This document shows positions 42,286 through 49,812 of a DNA stretch of 64,000 nucleotides, one piece after another. Every line of letters starts with the position of its first letter. Positions within the stretch are counted from its first letter, which is position 1. The notes beneath the pieces are model-generated. The model ran no database searches and had not been told where the DNA came from. It saw only the letters and a program-made list of their open reading frames with translations. This DNA is from Microbacterium terregens (GTDB taxonomy: Bacteria > Actinomycetota > Actinomycetes > Actinomycetales > Microbacteriaceae), in NCBI RefSeq assembly GCF_039534975.1, contig NZ_BAAAWH010000001.1:3410001-3474000 (forward strand), written 5' to 3'. The translations under genes were made by a program, and so were the position numbers.

Positions 42286-42891
42286 CTACAACACGTCCGG
42301 ACGCTCGCTCTCACTCGACGATTCGACCATCATCTCGACAGCTCCGATCATGCCGTATCGGTCGCGGAGAATGGCGAATATCGCATCGACGGTGAGCGTA
42401 TCTCCGTGGTGCCCAGAGCGCTGCGCGATCTCCTGCACGGCAGCCACCGCACGCTGCGGGTTCAGCGCGACAGTATTCCTCGCGAACTCACGCGCACTGA
42501 GTACTTGTATCGTTGGCGGGATCTTGTCGGCGGGGAAGTCCTTGAGATTGTCGGTGACGATTGCTCCGGCTCCCGCGATGACCGCCACCGCCACGACGTG
42601 CTCGTCATCTGGATCGGGCAGCCCGAAAGTCCCCTCCAGTGGCTCCCAGCCTTCAACCTCCGCGTCGGCAAATTCACGTCGCATCGCCGCAACGAGAGTC
42701 CGACGCACGCTCGGCGGCCTCATCCCTCGCCGTGCCGCGTCCAACGAGCTTGGCTTCCTCATGGAACTCGAGTCCTCGAGGATCGCTGAACTCCACGTCG
42801 GTCGGTAGGAGCCCTCGATCGCGAGGGACAGGAGGAAGTCGCGTTGCAGACTCGGCCACAGCACGCTGGTGTCGAGAGTGGCCGTGAACAC
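42286..42891 (-). CDS. PIN-domain toxin with internal paired frameshifts
   Basis: A 201-residue PIN-fold protein: N-terminal TATLDTSVLWPS with the first acid, GLPDPDDEHVVAVAVIAGAGAIVTDNLKDFP with later acids, and an extended C-terminus typical of one PIN subgroup. PIN toxins cleave RNA. The coding frame between about 42773 and 42703 gives an atypical SSSMRKPSSLDAARRGMRPPS, while the -1-shifted frame reads LEFHEEAKLVGRGTARDEAAERA, which fits the family. A one-base loss and a compensating gain appear to bracket the segment. GTG 42891 lies 12 bp after the antitoxin stop, with ggatgggg as ribosome-binding site. Confidence 0.8.
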   Translation of the reverse strand: MFTATLDTSVLWPSLQRDFLLSLAIEGSYRPTWSSAILEDSSSMRKPSSLDAARRGMRPPSVRRTLVAAMRREFADAEVEGWEPLEGTFGLPDPDDEHVVAVAVIAGAGAIVTDNLKDFPADKIPPTIQVLSAREFARNTVALNPQRAVAAVQEIAQRSGHHGDTLTVDAIFAILRDRYGMIGAVEMMVESSSESERPDVL

Positions 42892-42903
42892 GACCCCATC
42901 CTG

Positions 42904-43440
42904 TCAGTCAGCGGAGCGGAGCCTGGAAGATCGCCGTGCCGCGACAGCCTTTCGGGCCGACTTGAGGTCCTCGAGCGCCTGAGCGACGTTCTCTTCATCG
43001 ACGTCGTTGCGGGTCGCGGCAAGCATGTCGTACTGGCGCTCGCGTCGACGGTCCCGATACTCGAGCAGATCCGCAAGGAGAACACGGCGGTGCGTTCCGG
43101 CCTTCTCAAAAGGGATCTCACCTTCGTCGAGGAGCTTCACGACGGTTGGCCGGCTCACGTTCAGCAGGTCCGCCGCTTGCTGCGTCGTCAGGCGTGTCGT
43201 CTGCGGCACAACCGAGACAGCAAGGCCACTTCGCATCGCGTCAACGACCTTGCGGAGGGCGAGGTAGACCTCTTCCGGAAGCTCGACCTGGTCACCGGGG
43301 CGCGCCCCGGCGAGGAAGTAGCGCAGCTCAGGCACGATCCGCCCCGCCGCCTCATGGGCGTTCAGGAAGTCCGAGATGGGAGCAAGCTCGTCGACCCCGC
43401 TCGGGAGATATGTCTCTTCAACCACGGCAGCGCGGGACAC
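42904..43440 (-). CDS. Excisionase-like antitoxin of the PIN toxin
   Basis: About 178 residues. It contains an excisionase/MerR-like helix-turn-helix (LTTQQAADLLNVSRPTVVKLLDEGEIPFEKAGTHRR), followed by a charged C-terminal tail that could wrap the PIN toxin. It precedes the toxin, as antitoxin genes usually do. GTG 43440 follows gaggtgattt and is preferred; ATG 43461 is seven codons upstream without a site. A GCAA/TTGC-rich palindrome array at 43463-43487 lies just upstream, fitting autoregulation by this DNA-binding antitoxin. Confidence 0.82.
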   Translation of the reverse strand: MSRAAVVEETYLPSGVDELAPISDFLNAHEAAGRIVPELRYFLAGARPGDQVELPEEVYLALRKVVDAMRSGLAVSVVPQTTRLTTQQAADLLNVSRPTVVKLLDEGEIPFEKAGTHRRVLLADLLEYRDRRRERQYDMLAATRNDVDEENVAQALEDLKSARKAVAARRSSRLRSAD

Positions 43441-43462
43441 AGAAATCACCTCGATAAGCATG

Positions 43463-43487
43463 AACGCAACAGTTTGCGTTTGTTGCG
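43463..43487 (-). promoter_or_regulatory. Overlapping palindromes upstream of the antitoxin (autoregulatory site)
   Basis: AACGCAA (43463-43469) pairs with TTGCGTT (43474-43480), and CGCAACA (43465-43471) pairs with TGTTGCG (43481-43487). Interleaved inverted repeats within 25 bp are typical of cooperative operator sites for toxin-antitoxin regulators. Confidence 0.6.
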
Positions 43488-43647
43488 ATTAGGCTAGCAC
43501 GGGTCCATCGACAAACGGTCGGACCGTCCTGTGCAGCGCATCGGCGGTCGGCTCAGAACGCCCCAGCCCCGCCAGCGCATAGTTCCACATTCCTGCTCGG
43601 GGCGACGCCGACATCAGCCGATCCGGAGAGCGTCCCCTCGAACGGAG

Positions 43648-44169
43648 TCACCCGATGAGGTAGACCATTCCACGGCCATCAGCCGCGAGCGATTCGACGA
43701 ACTCTTGAGCCCGTCGAAGAAAATCGAGGACATATCGGAGTTCGTCCTCATCGTCGGCTCCGTGCCGGCTGCGCCAGGTCTGCGCCCACGTCCGCACCCG
43801 CGACTCGTCGATCGCGCAGAGGTGGTCGCGGATCGCCGGCACCTCTTCCGGCAGGATCGTCCTCACCCACGGGTCCCACCCCATCTCGTGCATCGTCACG
43901 TGTCCCTCGAACATGCGATGCGAGGAACCGACTTTGGTCCCGCCCGATTGCGGTTGCGTGAGCGACTGCAGAGCCGACCAGGACTTGTCGAGGTAGAGCA
44001 TCTCGTGCTTGGGCGAGGTCTGCTCGAACGTCGCGACGCTGACGCTCGCATGCGGCTCCATGCCCCACGCGTCGGCGAGCGGGTCGCTGGAGAGGATGCT
44101 GTGCGGGTCGTCGACCGCCTGCTGCGCGAGGTCGGCGTCGAACGCGTATGCGTAGTATCTGATTCCCAT
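43648..44169 (-). CDS. DUF1877 (YfbM-like) protein
   Basis: A 173-residue protein starting MGIRYYAYAFDADLAQQAV, with DPLADAWGMEP, YLDKSWSALQ and a C-terminal helix ending GMVYLIG, all characteristic of the DUF1877/YfbM family. Function is unknown; members are small cytosolic proteins scattered on accessory DNA. It lies between the toxin-antitoxin pair and the att-like sequence. No strong ribosome-binding site is seen before ATG 44169. Confidence 0.82.
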   Translation of the reverse strand: MGIRYYAYAFDADLAQQAVDDPHSILSSDPLADAWGMEPHASVSVATFEQTSPKHEMLYLDKSWSALQSLTQPQSGGTKVGSSHRMFEGHVTMHEMGWDPWVRTILPEEVPAIRDHLCAIDESRVRTWAQTWRSRHGADDEDELRYVLDFLRRAQEFVESLAADGRGMVYLIG

Positions 44170-44525
44170 GCGCCGATGATCCCGTTCCCAGAGAGGGCCG
44201 GCAGCCCAGCATCTGGCCGATGGGGGACAACGCGAACAGGCGTCGCCCTGTGGAGGAATGGCAGCGCCGAACTCAAGTGAGAAGACGTCGTCTTCAGTTC
44301 GAGCGCCCGAACGACGCCCGCACCGAGACCGAGGGATTCGCGCTCACGGTCGCCAGTGCAGCCCTGCCGAACTGGCCAACAGTACCGTCGGAGCTTCGCA
44401 CATCGCCTGGGCGTCGGGCGCCGCGCTGCACTATCCGCTCAGCAATCGCGACGCCCCAAACGTGGCAGAAGTGGCAGATCGCGTGGCAGGATCGATCAGA
44501 AATGCTAATTGATCAGGTCTTTTAC

Positions 44526-44553
44526 TGGCGAAGACGGAGGGATTTGAATCCCG
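44526..44553 (-). other. tRNA 3'-end-like sequence (possible attachment site remnant)
   Basis: Read on the minus strand, this segment contains GATTCAAATCC (T-arm-like) followed by CCGTCTTCGCCA, an acceptor-stem and CCA-like end. The rest of a tRNA is not present upstream. It includes the right copy of the 12-bp repeat, so it is best read as an att remnant, not a tRNA gene. Confidence 0.45.
44528..44539 (+). repeat. 12-bp direct repeat, right copy (gcgaagacggag)
   Basis: Identical to 42190-42201, same orientation, 2.34 kb apart. It is embedded in the tRNA-end-like sequence. Confidence 0.4.
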
Positions 44554-45078
44554 CCGAGCTACGTCTTTCTTGATCCTGCTCGTTTCTTCTGCGCCCGGGA
44601 TCCCCGAAATTTCGCGGATCTGAACCTGGTGAACTCAGTTCTGATCCGACCACAATCAACCTCGATCCGAGTCGTTCGTGGGCAGCACGTGGGCACGAAT
44701 CTTGACGGCGTAGTAGTCGATTCCCGCTCGGTGATCGTCCATCCATGCAAGCCAGTCCCGGCAGGCGCGAGACAGAATGTCACGATCAGGCGGTGTCAGC
44801 AAGGCGCTCCCCAGAGAGTCCGCGACCGATCATAGTTGGGGTGGGCTCTGAACCTGGAGAGGTTCGTCCTTCTCGTTCGTTCTTGTTCAGAAGGCCCCGG
44901 ATTCACGCCGTTCAAGCCTGGCAGATTTTGACCACGATCCTGCTCGATCCGGGCGAATCGTCTTCAGTTCTGGGCACTGTGTGGGCGCGGAATTAATCTG
45001 GCGGCGGTCGCCCGGGTACCCGGCCTCGGCACCTTTACGCCTCCAGACATCTCGAGAATCGCAACGCGCTGTCGGTCA

Positions 45079-45087
45079 CGCGCCGGG
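45079..45087 (+). repeat. 9-bp target-site duplication, left copy
   Basis: cgcgccggg immediately precedes the left inverted repeat of the insertion sequence. It is identical to 46493-46501. The 8-9 bp length is that expected for IS256-family transposition. Confidence 0.85.
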
Positions 45088-46492
45088 GGTGGCGTCCCTC
45101 TGAGTGGTGGAGTTTCTCGACACCGTGCGAGTTCAGCTGTTGTGATTATGCCGCAGCGAGTTCTGGGATTGCGACCTCCTCTTCGGTGACGTCGAGGAGC
45201 TTCATGGAGTGCTCGCTGAAGTAGCGGCGGTCGGCGCCGTCCCATTCGTCGTGCTGTTCGATCAGGACGTGCCCTGCCAGGCGCAGCAGCGCGGCCGGGT
45301 TGGGGAACGTGCCGACGACGTCGGTGCGACGCTTGATCTCCTTGTTCACCCGCTCCAGCGGATTGGTGGACCAGATCTGCCGCCAGTGCGCGTAGGGGAA
45401 CGCCGCGAACGCGAGGAGGTCGTCGCGGGCGTCTTCGAGCATCTCGGCGACCTTCGGGTGGGAGCGGCCGAGCATCCGCACGACTTCGTCGAACTGGGCG
45501 TGGACGTGCTTCTTGTCGGGTTGCGCGAAGATCGTGCGGATGATCGATGCGACCATCGGTCCGGCGGTCTTCTGCACGTTGGCGAGCACGTTGCGCATGA
45601 AGTGAACCCGGCATCGCTGCCAGCTGGAGCCTTGGAATACGGTCTCGATCGCGGCGATCAGGCCGGTGTGAGCATCGGAGATGACCAGCTTCACCCCGTC
45701 CAGCCCGCGCGCTTTCAACGAGCGCAGGAACGTGGTCCAGAACGGCTGCGACTCGGTGTCGCCGACCTCGAAACCGAGCACTTCCCGACGCCCGTCCGCG
45801 GCGACGCCGACCGCGACGACGACCGCTTGGGAGACGACCCGCCGGCCGACGCGGGCCTTGCAGTAGGTCGCGTCGAGGAACACGTACGGGTAGCCGGTGT
45901 CCGCGAGCGGCCGGTCCCGGAACGCGGCGACGTCCTCGTCGAGGTTCGCGCAGATCCGCGACACCTCCGACTTCGAGATCCCCGTGTCGGCGCCCAGCGC
46001 TTTGACCAGGTCGTCGACCTTGCGGGTGCTCACGCCGTGGACGTACGCCTCCATCACGACCGCGAACAAGGCTTGATCGACCCGTCGGCGGCGTTCCAGC
46101 AGTGACGGGAAGAAGGTCCCCGCCCGCAGCTTCGGGATCCGCAGATCGAGTTCACCGGCGGTGGTGAGCAACGGTCGGGGTCGGGTGCCGTTGCGTTGAG
46201 CGACCCGTGCGCCGGACCGCTCGTACGGGGCGGCGCCGATGAACGCGGCCGCTTCCGCGTCGATCAGCTCCTGGTAGAGCGTCTCGGTCGCTGTCCGGAT
46301 CCGGTCGGTGACGTCGGTGAGTTTCAGTTCCCCGAGGAGCTCGAGGAGGGCAGACTGGTCTAGAGCCATCGTGCGTTGTGTCTTTCTGTGAGTGACTTTG
46401 ATCGGTTCTCACTGACCATCGCACGATGGCTCACCAACGTCTACGACGTCGACACCACCGCCGAGAACTACACCACTCCAGGGGACGTCACC
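45088..46492 (-). mobile_element. IS256-family insertion sequence, complete (1405 bp)
   Basis: The element is bounded by imperfect terminal inverted repeats (left about 45088-45119, starting GGTGGCGTCCC; right about 46462-46492, starting GGTGACGTCCC when read inward) that agree at roughly five of six positions. Perfect 9-bp direct repeats flank it. It carries a single intact transposase gene on the minus strand. Intact ends, target duplication and open frame point to recent insertion. Confidence 0.9.
45146..46369 (-). CDS. IS256-family transposase
   Basis: A 407-residue mutator-type transposase. The N-terminal DNA-binding part includes ERSGARVAQRNGTRPR. The DDE core comprises D166 (FLDATYCKAR), D232 (ISDAHTGL) and E339 (NPLERVNKEIKRR), with the C/H insertion RCRVHFMRN. 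It cuts and pastes or copies the element with 8-9 bp target duplications. Length and all catalytic residues are intact. Start ATG 46369 lies just inside the right inverted repeat. Confidence 0.95.
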   Translation of the reverse strand: MALDQSALLELLGELKLTDVTDRIRTATETLYQELIDAEAAAFIGAAPYERSGARVAQRNGTRPRPLLTTAGELDLRIPKLRAGTFFPSLLERRRRVDQALFAVVMEAYVHGVSTRKVDDLVKALGADTGISKSEVSRICANLDEDVAAFRDRPLADTGYPYVFLDATYCKARVGRRVVSQAVVVAVGVAADGRREVLGFEVGDTESQPFWTTFLRSLKARGLDGVKLVISDAHTGLIAAIETVFQGSSWQRCRVHFMRNVLANVQKTAGPMVASIIRTIFAQPDKKHVHAQFDEVVRMLGRSHPKVAEMLEDARDDLLAFAAFPYAHWRQIWSTNPLERVNKEIKRRTDVVGTFPNPAALLRLAGHVLIEQHDEWDGADRRYFSEHSMKLLDVTEEEVAIPELAAA

Positions 46493-46501
46493 CGCGCCGG
46501 G
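46493..46501 (+). repeat. 9-bp target-site duplication, right copy
   Basis: cgcgccggg follows the right inverted repeat directly and matches 45079-45087 exactly. Joining the flanks with one copy restores an uninterrupted, apparently intergenic target. Confidence 0.85.
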
Positions 46502-46672
46502 GCGCCGGGAAGCTGTCGGACACTTCACGCCTCCTGCGAGGCAATTCGCCTCACCTCTTCCCATCATTAGCCGAAACGGCGAGGTGCGGTGTTAGCAACT
46601 TCGCTGAGCTATCGATATAGCGACCCACTCCGACGATCGAGATAGCCGGCGGGAGACTGCATCCTTCGGCGT

Positions 46673-47602
46673 CTACGGTCGCCCCGAAATTTGACTACTT
46701 GCGGGAGAGCGCATGCCGTTGCCGGCGAAACGCCGACTGGCGTCCGCCATCACCTCACGAGCCTCACGCGTGGACAGTGCCGCCATGAACACGTGGAAGC
46801 CAGATGGCCAGACTTGAAGCTCCGACTGCCCCCCGGCCGCGCGCACGTTCGCGTGCAGGTGGCACGCGTCGAGAAGCAGCAGGTCGTGCCCGCCGATGTA
46901 TGTCACCAGCGGAGGAAGGCCTCGCAAATCCGCCCGCAGCGGACTCGCTACCGGATCTGCCGGATCACGGTCACCCGACCACAACTCACCGCACGCAATG
47001 AGCATGTCGCGCGAGAGCATCGGGTCCCGCTGGTGCCATCGCAAGAGGGCCGGGTCGTCGAGCATCAGATCCGTCCAGGGCGAGAACAGCAGGATCTGCC
47101 GCACGGGCTCATCGCCGGCGTCGCGCATCCGGATTGCCTGCCCCAGGGCAAGACCTCCGCCTGCCGAGTCACCGCTTAGGAAGACCGGCTGCGATCCCGC
47201 CTCCGCGCGCACTCGGGACATTACCTCGTCGATCAGCGGATAGGCGTCGTCGACGGTCGATGCCGGGGCCAGCCCGTAGAGCGGGATGTGAAATGTTGCA
47301 CCGGATTCCTCGACGAGGCGCGCGATCACCGTCCAATGCTTCTCCTGGATCGCGTAAACGTAGGCGCCGCCGTGCAGATAGACGACATGCGGTCCTGGCG
47401 GCTGCCTACGTGGGGCTACGGTGACCACGGTGCGGTCCCCGAGAAGAGTGACGGAGGACACAACACACGCCCGGGTGACGTCTTCGGGGACCGGAGCGGG
47501 CGCCTGCCGCGCAGGAAGAAGTCGCATGGTTCGCACAAGATCGTGGCGGGCGCGATAGCGCCACCTGACGTACGCGCGGGTCAGTGCCATTCGAACGGAC
47601 AT
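46673..47602 (-). CDS. HSL-family alpha/beta-hydrolase (esterase)
   Basis: A 309-residue esterase of the hormone-sensitive-lipase/PF07859 group. It shows VVYLHGGAYV (oxyanion-hole HGG), the nucleophile Ser in SGDSAGGGLAL, the acid in a DLLLLDA region, and the His in SGFHVFM. It hydrolyses short-chain esters or lactones. ATG 47602 has an aaggag site. The divergent CMD gene at 47,667 shares a 64-bp promoter region with a perfect palindrome. The stop is 171 bp from the IS target, so the gene is undamaged. Likely part of the second catabolic island. Confidence 0.9.
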   Translation of the reverse strand: MSVRMALTRAYVRWRYRARHDLVRTMRLLPARQAPAPVPEDVTRACVVSSVTLLGDRTVVTVAPRRQPPGPHVVYLHGGAYVYAIQEKHWTVIARLVEESGATFHIPLYGLAPASTVDDAYPLIDEVMSRVRAEAGSQPVFLSGDSAGGGLALGQAIRMRDAGDEPVRQILLFSPWTDLMLDDPALLRWHQRDPMLSRDMLIACGELWSGDRDPADPVASPLRADLRGLPPLVTYIGGHDLLLLDACHLHANVRAAGGQSELQVWPSGFHVFMAALSTREAREVMADASRRFAGNGMRSPASSQISGRP

Positions 47603-47623
47603 TTGTACTCCTTCGAGTCAGTT

Positions 47624-47636
47624 TGACATACTGTCA
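47624..47636. promoter_or_regulatory. Palindrome TGACA-N3-TGTCA in a divergent promoter region
   Basis: A perfect 5-3-5 inverted repeat lies midway in the 64-bp gap between the divergent esterase and CMD genes. It overlaps a ttgaca that may be a -35 for the plus strand. Its position suits one regulator controlling both genes. Confidence 0.5.
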
Positions 47637-47666
47637 TACACCAACCGAGACAGGGCGGTGCGCTGA

Positions 47667-48299
47667 GTGACGTCGATCGATAGCAACGGGCCAACTGCAG
47701 CGGGGAACTCGACGAATCGAGTGCCACCGCTCGATCTCGTCGCTCTCGAAGGCGACCAGCGCGAGCTGTACGACCGTTATGCGACCGGCCAACGCGTCGC
47801 TGCGAACGTGGGGTTCCGGTTGGTCGCCGAGGACGGGCAGCTTCTCGGACCCCCCGCCGCTTGGATGTTGAGCCCCCCAGTCGGAATCGGCCTCGAGCGG
47901 GCAGGCTTTGCGCTGCGCTTCGCCCTGGCGCTTCCTGATCGCTGGCGCGAGATTGTCATCCTGATGGTTGCCGCGCACGAGGACAGCGCCTTCGAGCGGT
48001 TCGCACACCGTCAAGGCGCACGTGCGGCGGGAGTGACGGATGCCGAGATCGGCCAGATTCAGGCAGGCACCTTCACCCCCGCCGGTGCTGTGGAGGCCGT
48101 ACTCGTGCAGGCAACCACATCGCTGCTCCGCCGTGCGGGGCTTAACGCAAAGGAGTGGTCGGCCGCGGAATCTGCGCTCGGTCATCGCGCGATCTTCGAA
48201 GTGGTGACTTTGGTCGGCTGGTACCGACTCATGGCTCTCCAGCTCCGCGTATTCCGCCTCGAGCCTCCGACGGCCGACGCGATTCACTCCGAGACGTGA
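47667..48299 (+). CDS. Carboxymuconolactone decarboxylase (CMD)-family protein
   Basis: A 210-residue AhpD/CMD-like helical protein: WREIVILMVAAHEDSAFERFAHRQGARAAG is the family core, with the redox Cys pair of AhpD absent. Such proteins include gamma-carboxymuconolactone decarboxylases and many uncharacterised relatives in catabolic clusters. It starts with GTG without a strong ribosome-binding site. Its 3' end overlaps the convergent CMD gene by 16 bp. It is the only plus-strand gene in this part of the island apart from the MBL hydrolase at 55,312. Confidence 0.85.
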   Translation: MTSIDSNGPTAAGNSTNRVPPLDLVALEGDQRELYDRYATGQRVAANVGFRLVAEDGQLLGPPAAWMLSPPVGIGLERAGFALRFALALPDRWREIVILMVAAHEDSAFERFAHRQGARAAGVTDAEIGQIQAGTFTPAGAVEAVLVQATTSLLRRAGLNAKEWSAAESALGHRAIFEVVTLVGWYRLMALQLRVFRLEPPTADAIHSET

Positions 48300-49042
48300 T
48301 CAAGCTCCTCCTTCAGGATGGGCATCGCCGTCGCGACGCCGTGCATGCCTAGGAGGCTGGCGATCTCCATCACTTCGAGGATTTCACCTACGGTGGCTCC
48401 GTATCCGAGGGCGTTCTCGATGTGCAGCTTCAGCCCCTTTACGTAGAGGTGGGTGGCCGCAGCATCGAAAGCGATGTAGACGAGCTCGCGAACCTTGGGT
48501 TCCAGCGTGCCGGTGCGCCACGGGAAGGATGAGAACTCGGTGTAGGCGTCGAAGATTTCCGGATCTAATTCGAGGATGTCGTCCCAAAAGGAGTGCCAGT
48601 AGCCGCGCGTTTGCGTGAACTCCTCCTTCATCCGCTCCTGCTCCGGCGACAGCGGAGCAGGCTCCTCGCGCAAACCCCGCTCTTCGAGCACCGCAACGAG
48701 CACCGGCACACCGATGTTCATCGCATGGATCCCCAGGGTGGCGGTGCATTCGAGCACCTCCATGATGTGCGCGGCGGAGGATCCGAGGCGGAGTGCCGCT
48801 CGGATGTGCGCGCGAATTCCTGGTGCGTAGAGGTGGGTCGCCGCTGCATCCACGGCGATGTGAATGTACTCCCGCGTAAGCGGGTCGAGCCGGCGCTTCT
48901 CCCAAGGCACCTTTGCAAAGTTGGTGTAAGCGTGCATGAACTCGGGATCGAGCTCGAGCACGGAGTCCCACGCGGGATCCCAGTCTCCGCGGACGCGGAC
49001 GAACTCGTCTTTGATCTCTTGCTTTCGGGCACTGAGTGCCAT
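48284..49042 (-). CDS. Double-domain carboxymuconolactone decarboxylase-family protein
   Basis: A 252-residue protein with two CMD domains in tandem: EYIHIAVDAAATHLYAPGIRAHIRAALRLG (about 55-85) and ELVYIAFDAAATHLYVKGLKLHIENALGYG (about 185-215), each followed by an EVLE/EVMEIA helix. The internal repeat suggests a duplicated CMD gene. It lies 43 bp after the GntR gene on the same strand, with a gaaggag site. Its role may be ring-opening or decarboxylation of a lactone intermediate. No CxxC redox motif. Confidence 0.88.
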   Translation of the reverse strand: MALSARKQEIKDEFVRVRGDWDPAWDSVLELDPEFMHAYTNFAKVPWEKRRLDPLTREYIHIAVDAAATHLYAPGIRAHIRAALRLGSSAAHIMEVLECTATLGIHAMNIGVPVLVAVLEERGLREEPAPLSPEQERMKEEFTQTRGYWHSFWDDILELDPEIFDAYTEFSSFPWRTGTLEPKVRELVYIAFDAAATHLYVKGLKLHIENALGYGATVGEILEVMEIASLLGMHGVATAMPILKEELDHVSE

Positions 49043-49085
49043 GTGATTCTCCTTCGTGACAGAACGGTCAGCGAAGGATCGATGA

Positions 49086-49811
49086 TCAGTCTTGTGCGAC
49101 GTCGGCTTCTACACCGCGCAAGCTCAGAAGTGCGGTCGCCGCAGCTGCTCGAACGTGCTCAGCACACAGTCGGGCAGCCAGCTCAGCATCACGATCAGCG
49201 ACCGCCGCCGCGATCGCGCGCAGCTCGCGGACCGCTTCGGGAAGCCGCCCCGTCTCAGACAGCGAGGTGGCACGCAGCACCTGCACGCGGGCCTGGATTC
49301 CCTCCAGCAGCTGCTGCAGGGAAACGCTGCGCGCGCCGGCAATCAGCACCGCGTAGAAGCGTGCTTTCGACCCCAGCAACTCACGGATGGCCTCGACCTC
49401 ACCGGACTCGGCCGCGAGGGCAAATTCCTCGACAGCCGCTACGAGATCTGCGACCTCCCGATCGGTGGCACGTTCAACGAACCGCCGTGCGACCAGCGAC
49501 TCCATCGATGCCCGCACCTCGTAGAGGTCCGCAGCGTCCTCCAACCTGGGGGCGGTGACCATCGCGCCCCGTTGCGGGATCACCGTGACGAGGCCCTCCG
49601 AGGTCAGCTCTCTGAGCGCCTCGCGCACCGTGGTACGCGACACCCCCAACTGCTCGATCAGCTCGCGCTCGACGAGGCGCTGTCCCGGCTTGAGTGTGAA
49701 GTCAAGGATTGCCTGTCGCAACGAGGCTGTGACCTGCTCGCGCAAGGGCGCCGCGACACGTCCCACGGGCTCAGCCGTCCATGTTCCCGCTAGAGAATTC
49801 GTCGATGCCAC
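49086..49811 (-). CDS. GntR-family (FCD) transcriptional regulator
   Basis: About 241 residues. The N-terminal winged helix has LREQVTASLRQAILDFTLKPGQRLVERELIEQLGVSRTTVREALRELTSEGLV. The C-terminal all-helical FCD ligand domain starts with DLYEVRASMESLVARRFVE. FCD regulators sense organic acids and control catabolic operons. GTG 49811 follows aaagagag and is preferred; ATG 49838 is the alternative and lies within the preceding gene. It follows the beta-hydroxyacid dehydrogenase stop directly, so it is part of the operon it may regulate. A candidate site is at 54171-54183. Confidence 0.88.
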   Translation of the reverse strand: MASTNSLAGTWTAEPVGRVAAPLREQVTASLRQAILDFTLKPGQRLVERELIEQLGVSRTTVREALRELTSEGLVTVIPQRGAMVTAPRLEDAADLYEVRASMESLVARRFVERATDREVADLVAAVEEFALAAESGEVEAIRELLGSKARFYAVLIAGARSVSLQQLLEGIQARVQVLRATSLSETGRLPEAVRELRAIAAAVADRDAELAARLCAEHVRAAAATALLSLRGVEADVAQD

Positions 49812-49812
49812 T

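Larger units (their letters stand above)
44170..45078. other. About 900 bp without genes; degenerate att/tRNA-end and repeat-rich DNA
   Basis: No convincing coding frame is seen. It holds gtggcag repeats (44463, 44473, 44482), a tRNA-3'-end-like stretch at 44526-44553, and gtgggca repeats (44678, 44688, 44964 area). These are typical debris next to integrase attachment sites. An open frame at 44220-44573 ends YWRRRRDLNP, the usual artefact of translating tRNA-end DNA. Lower GC than the surrounding genes in places. Confidence 0.5.

Noticed and set aside
44526..44553. A tRNA gene
   Set aside because: Only a T-arm-like and acceptor-end-like segment is present; no D-arm or anticodon arm can be folded upstream on the minus strand.
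44220..44573. A 117-residue open frame ending YWRRRRDLNP
   Set aside because: This ending is the usual result of translating tRNA-3'-end or attachment-site DNA. No domain, no ribosome-binding site, and the composition is Arg/Thr-rich.
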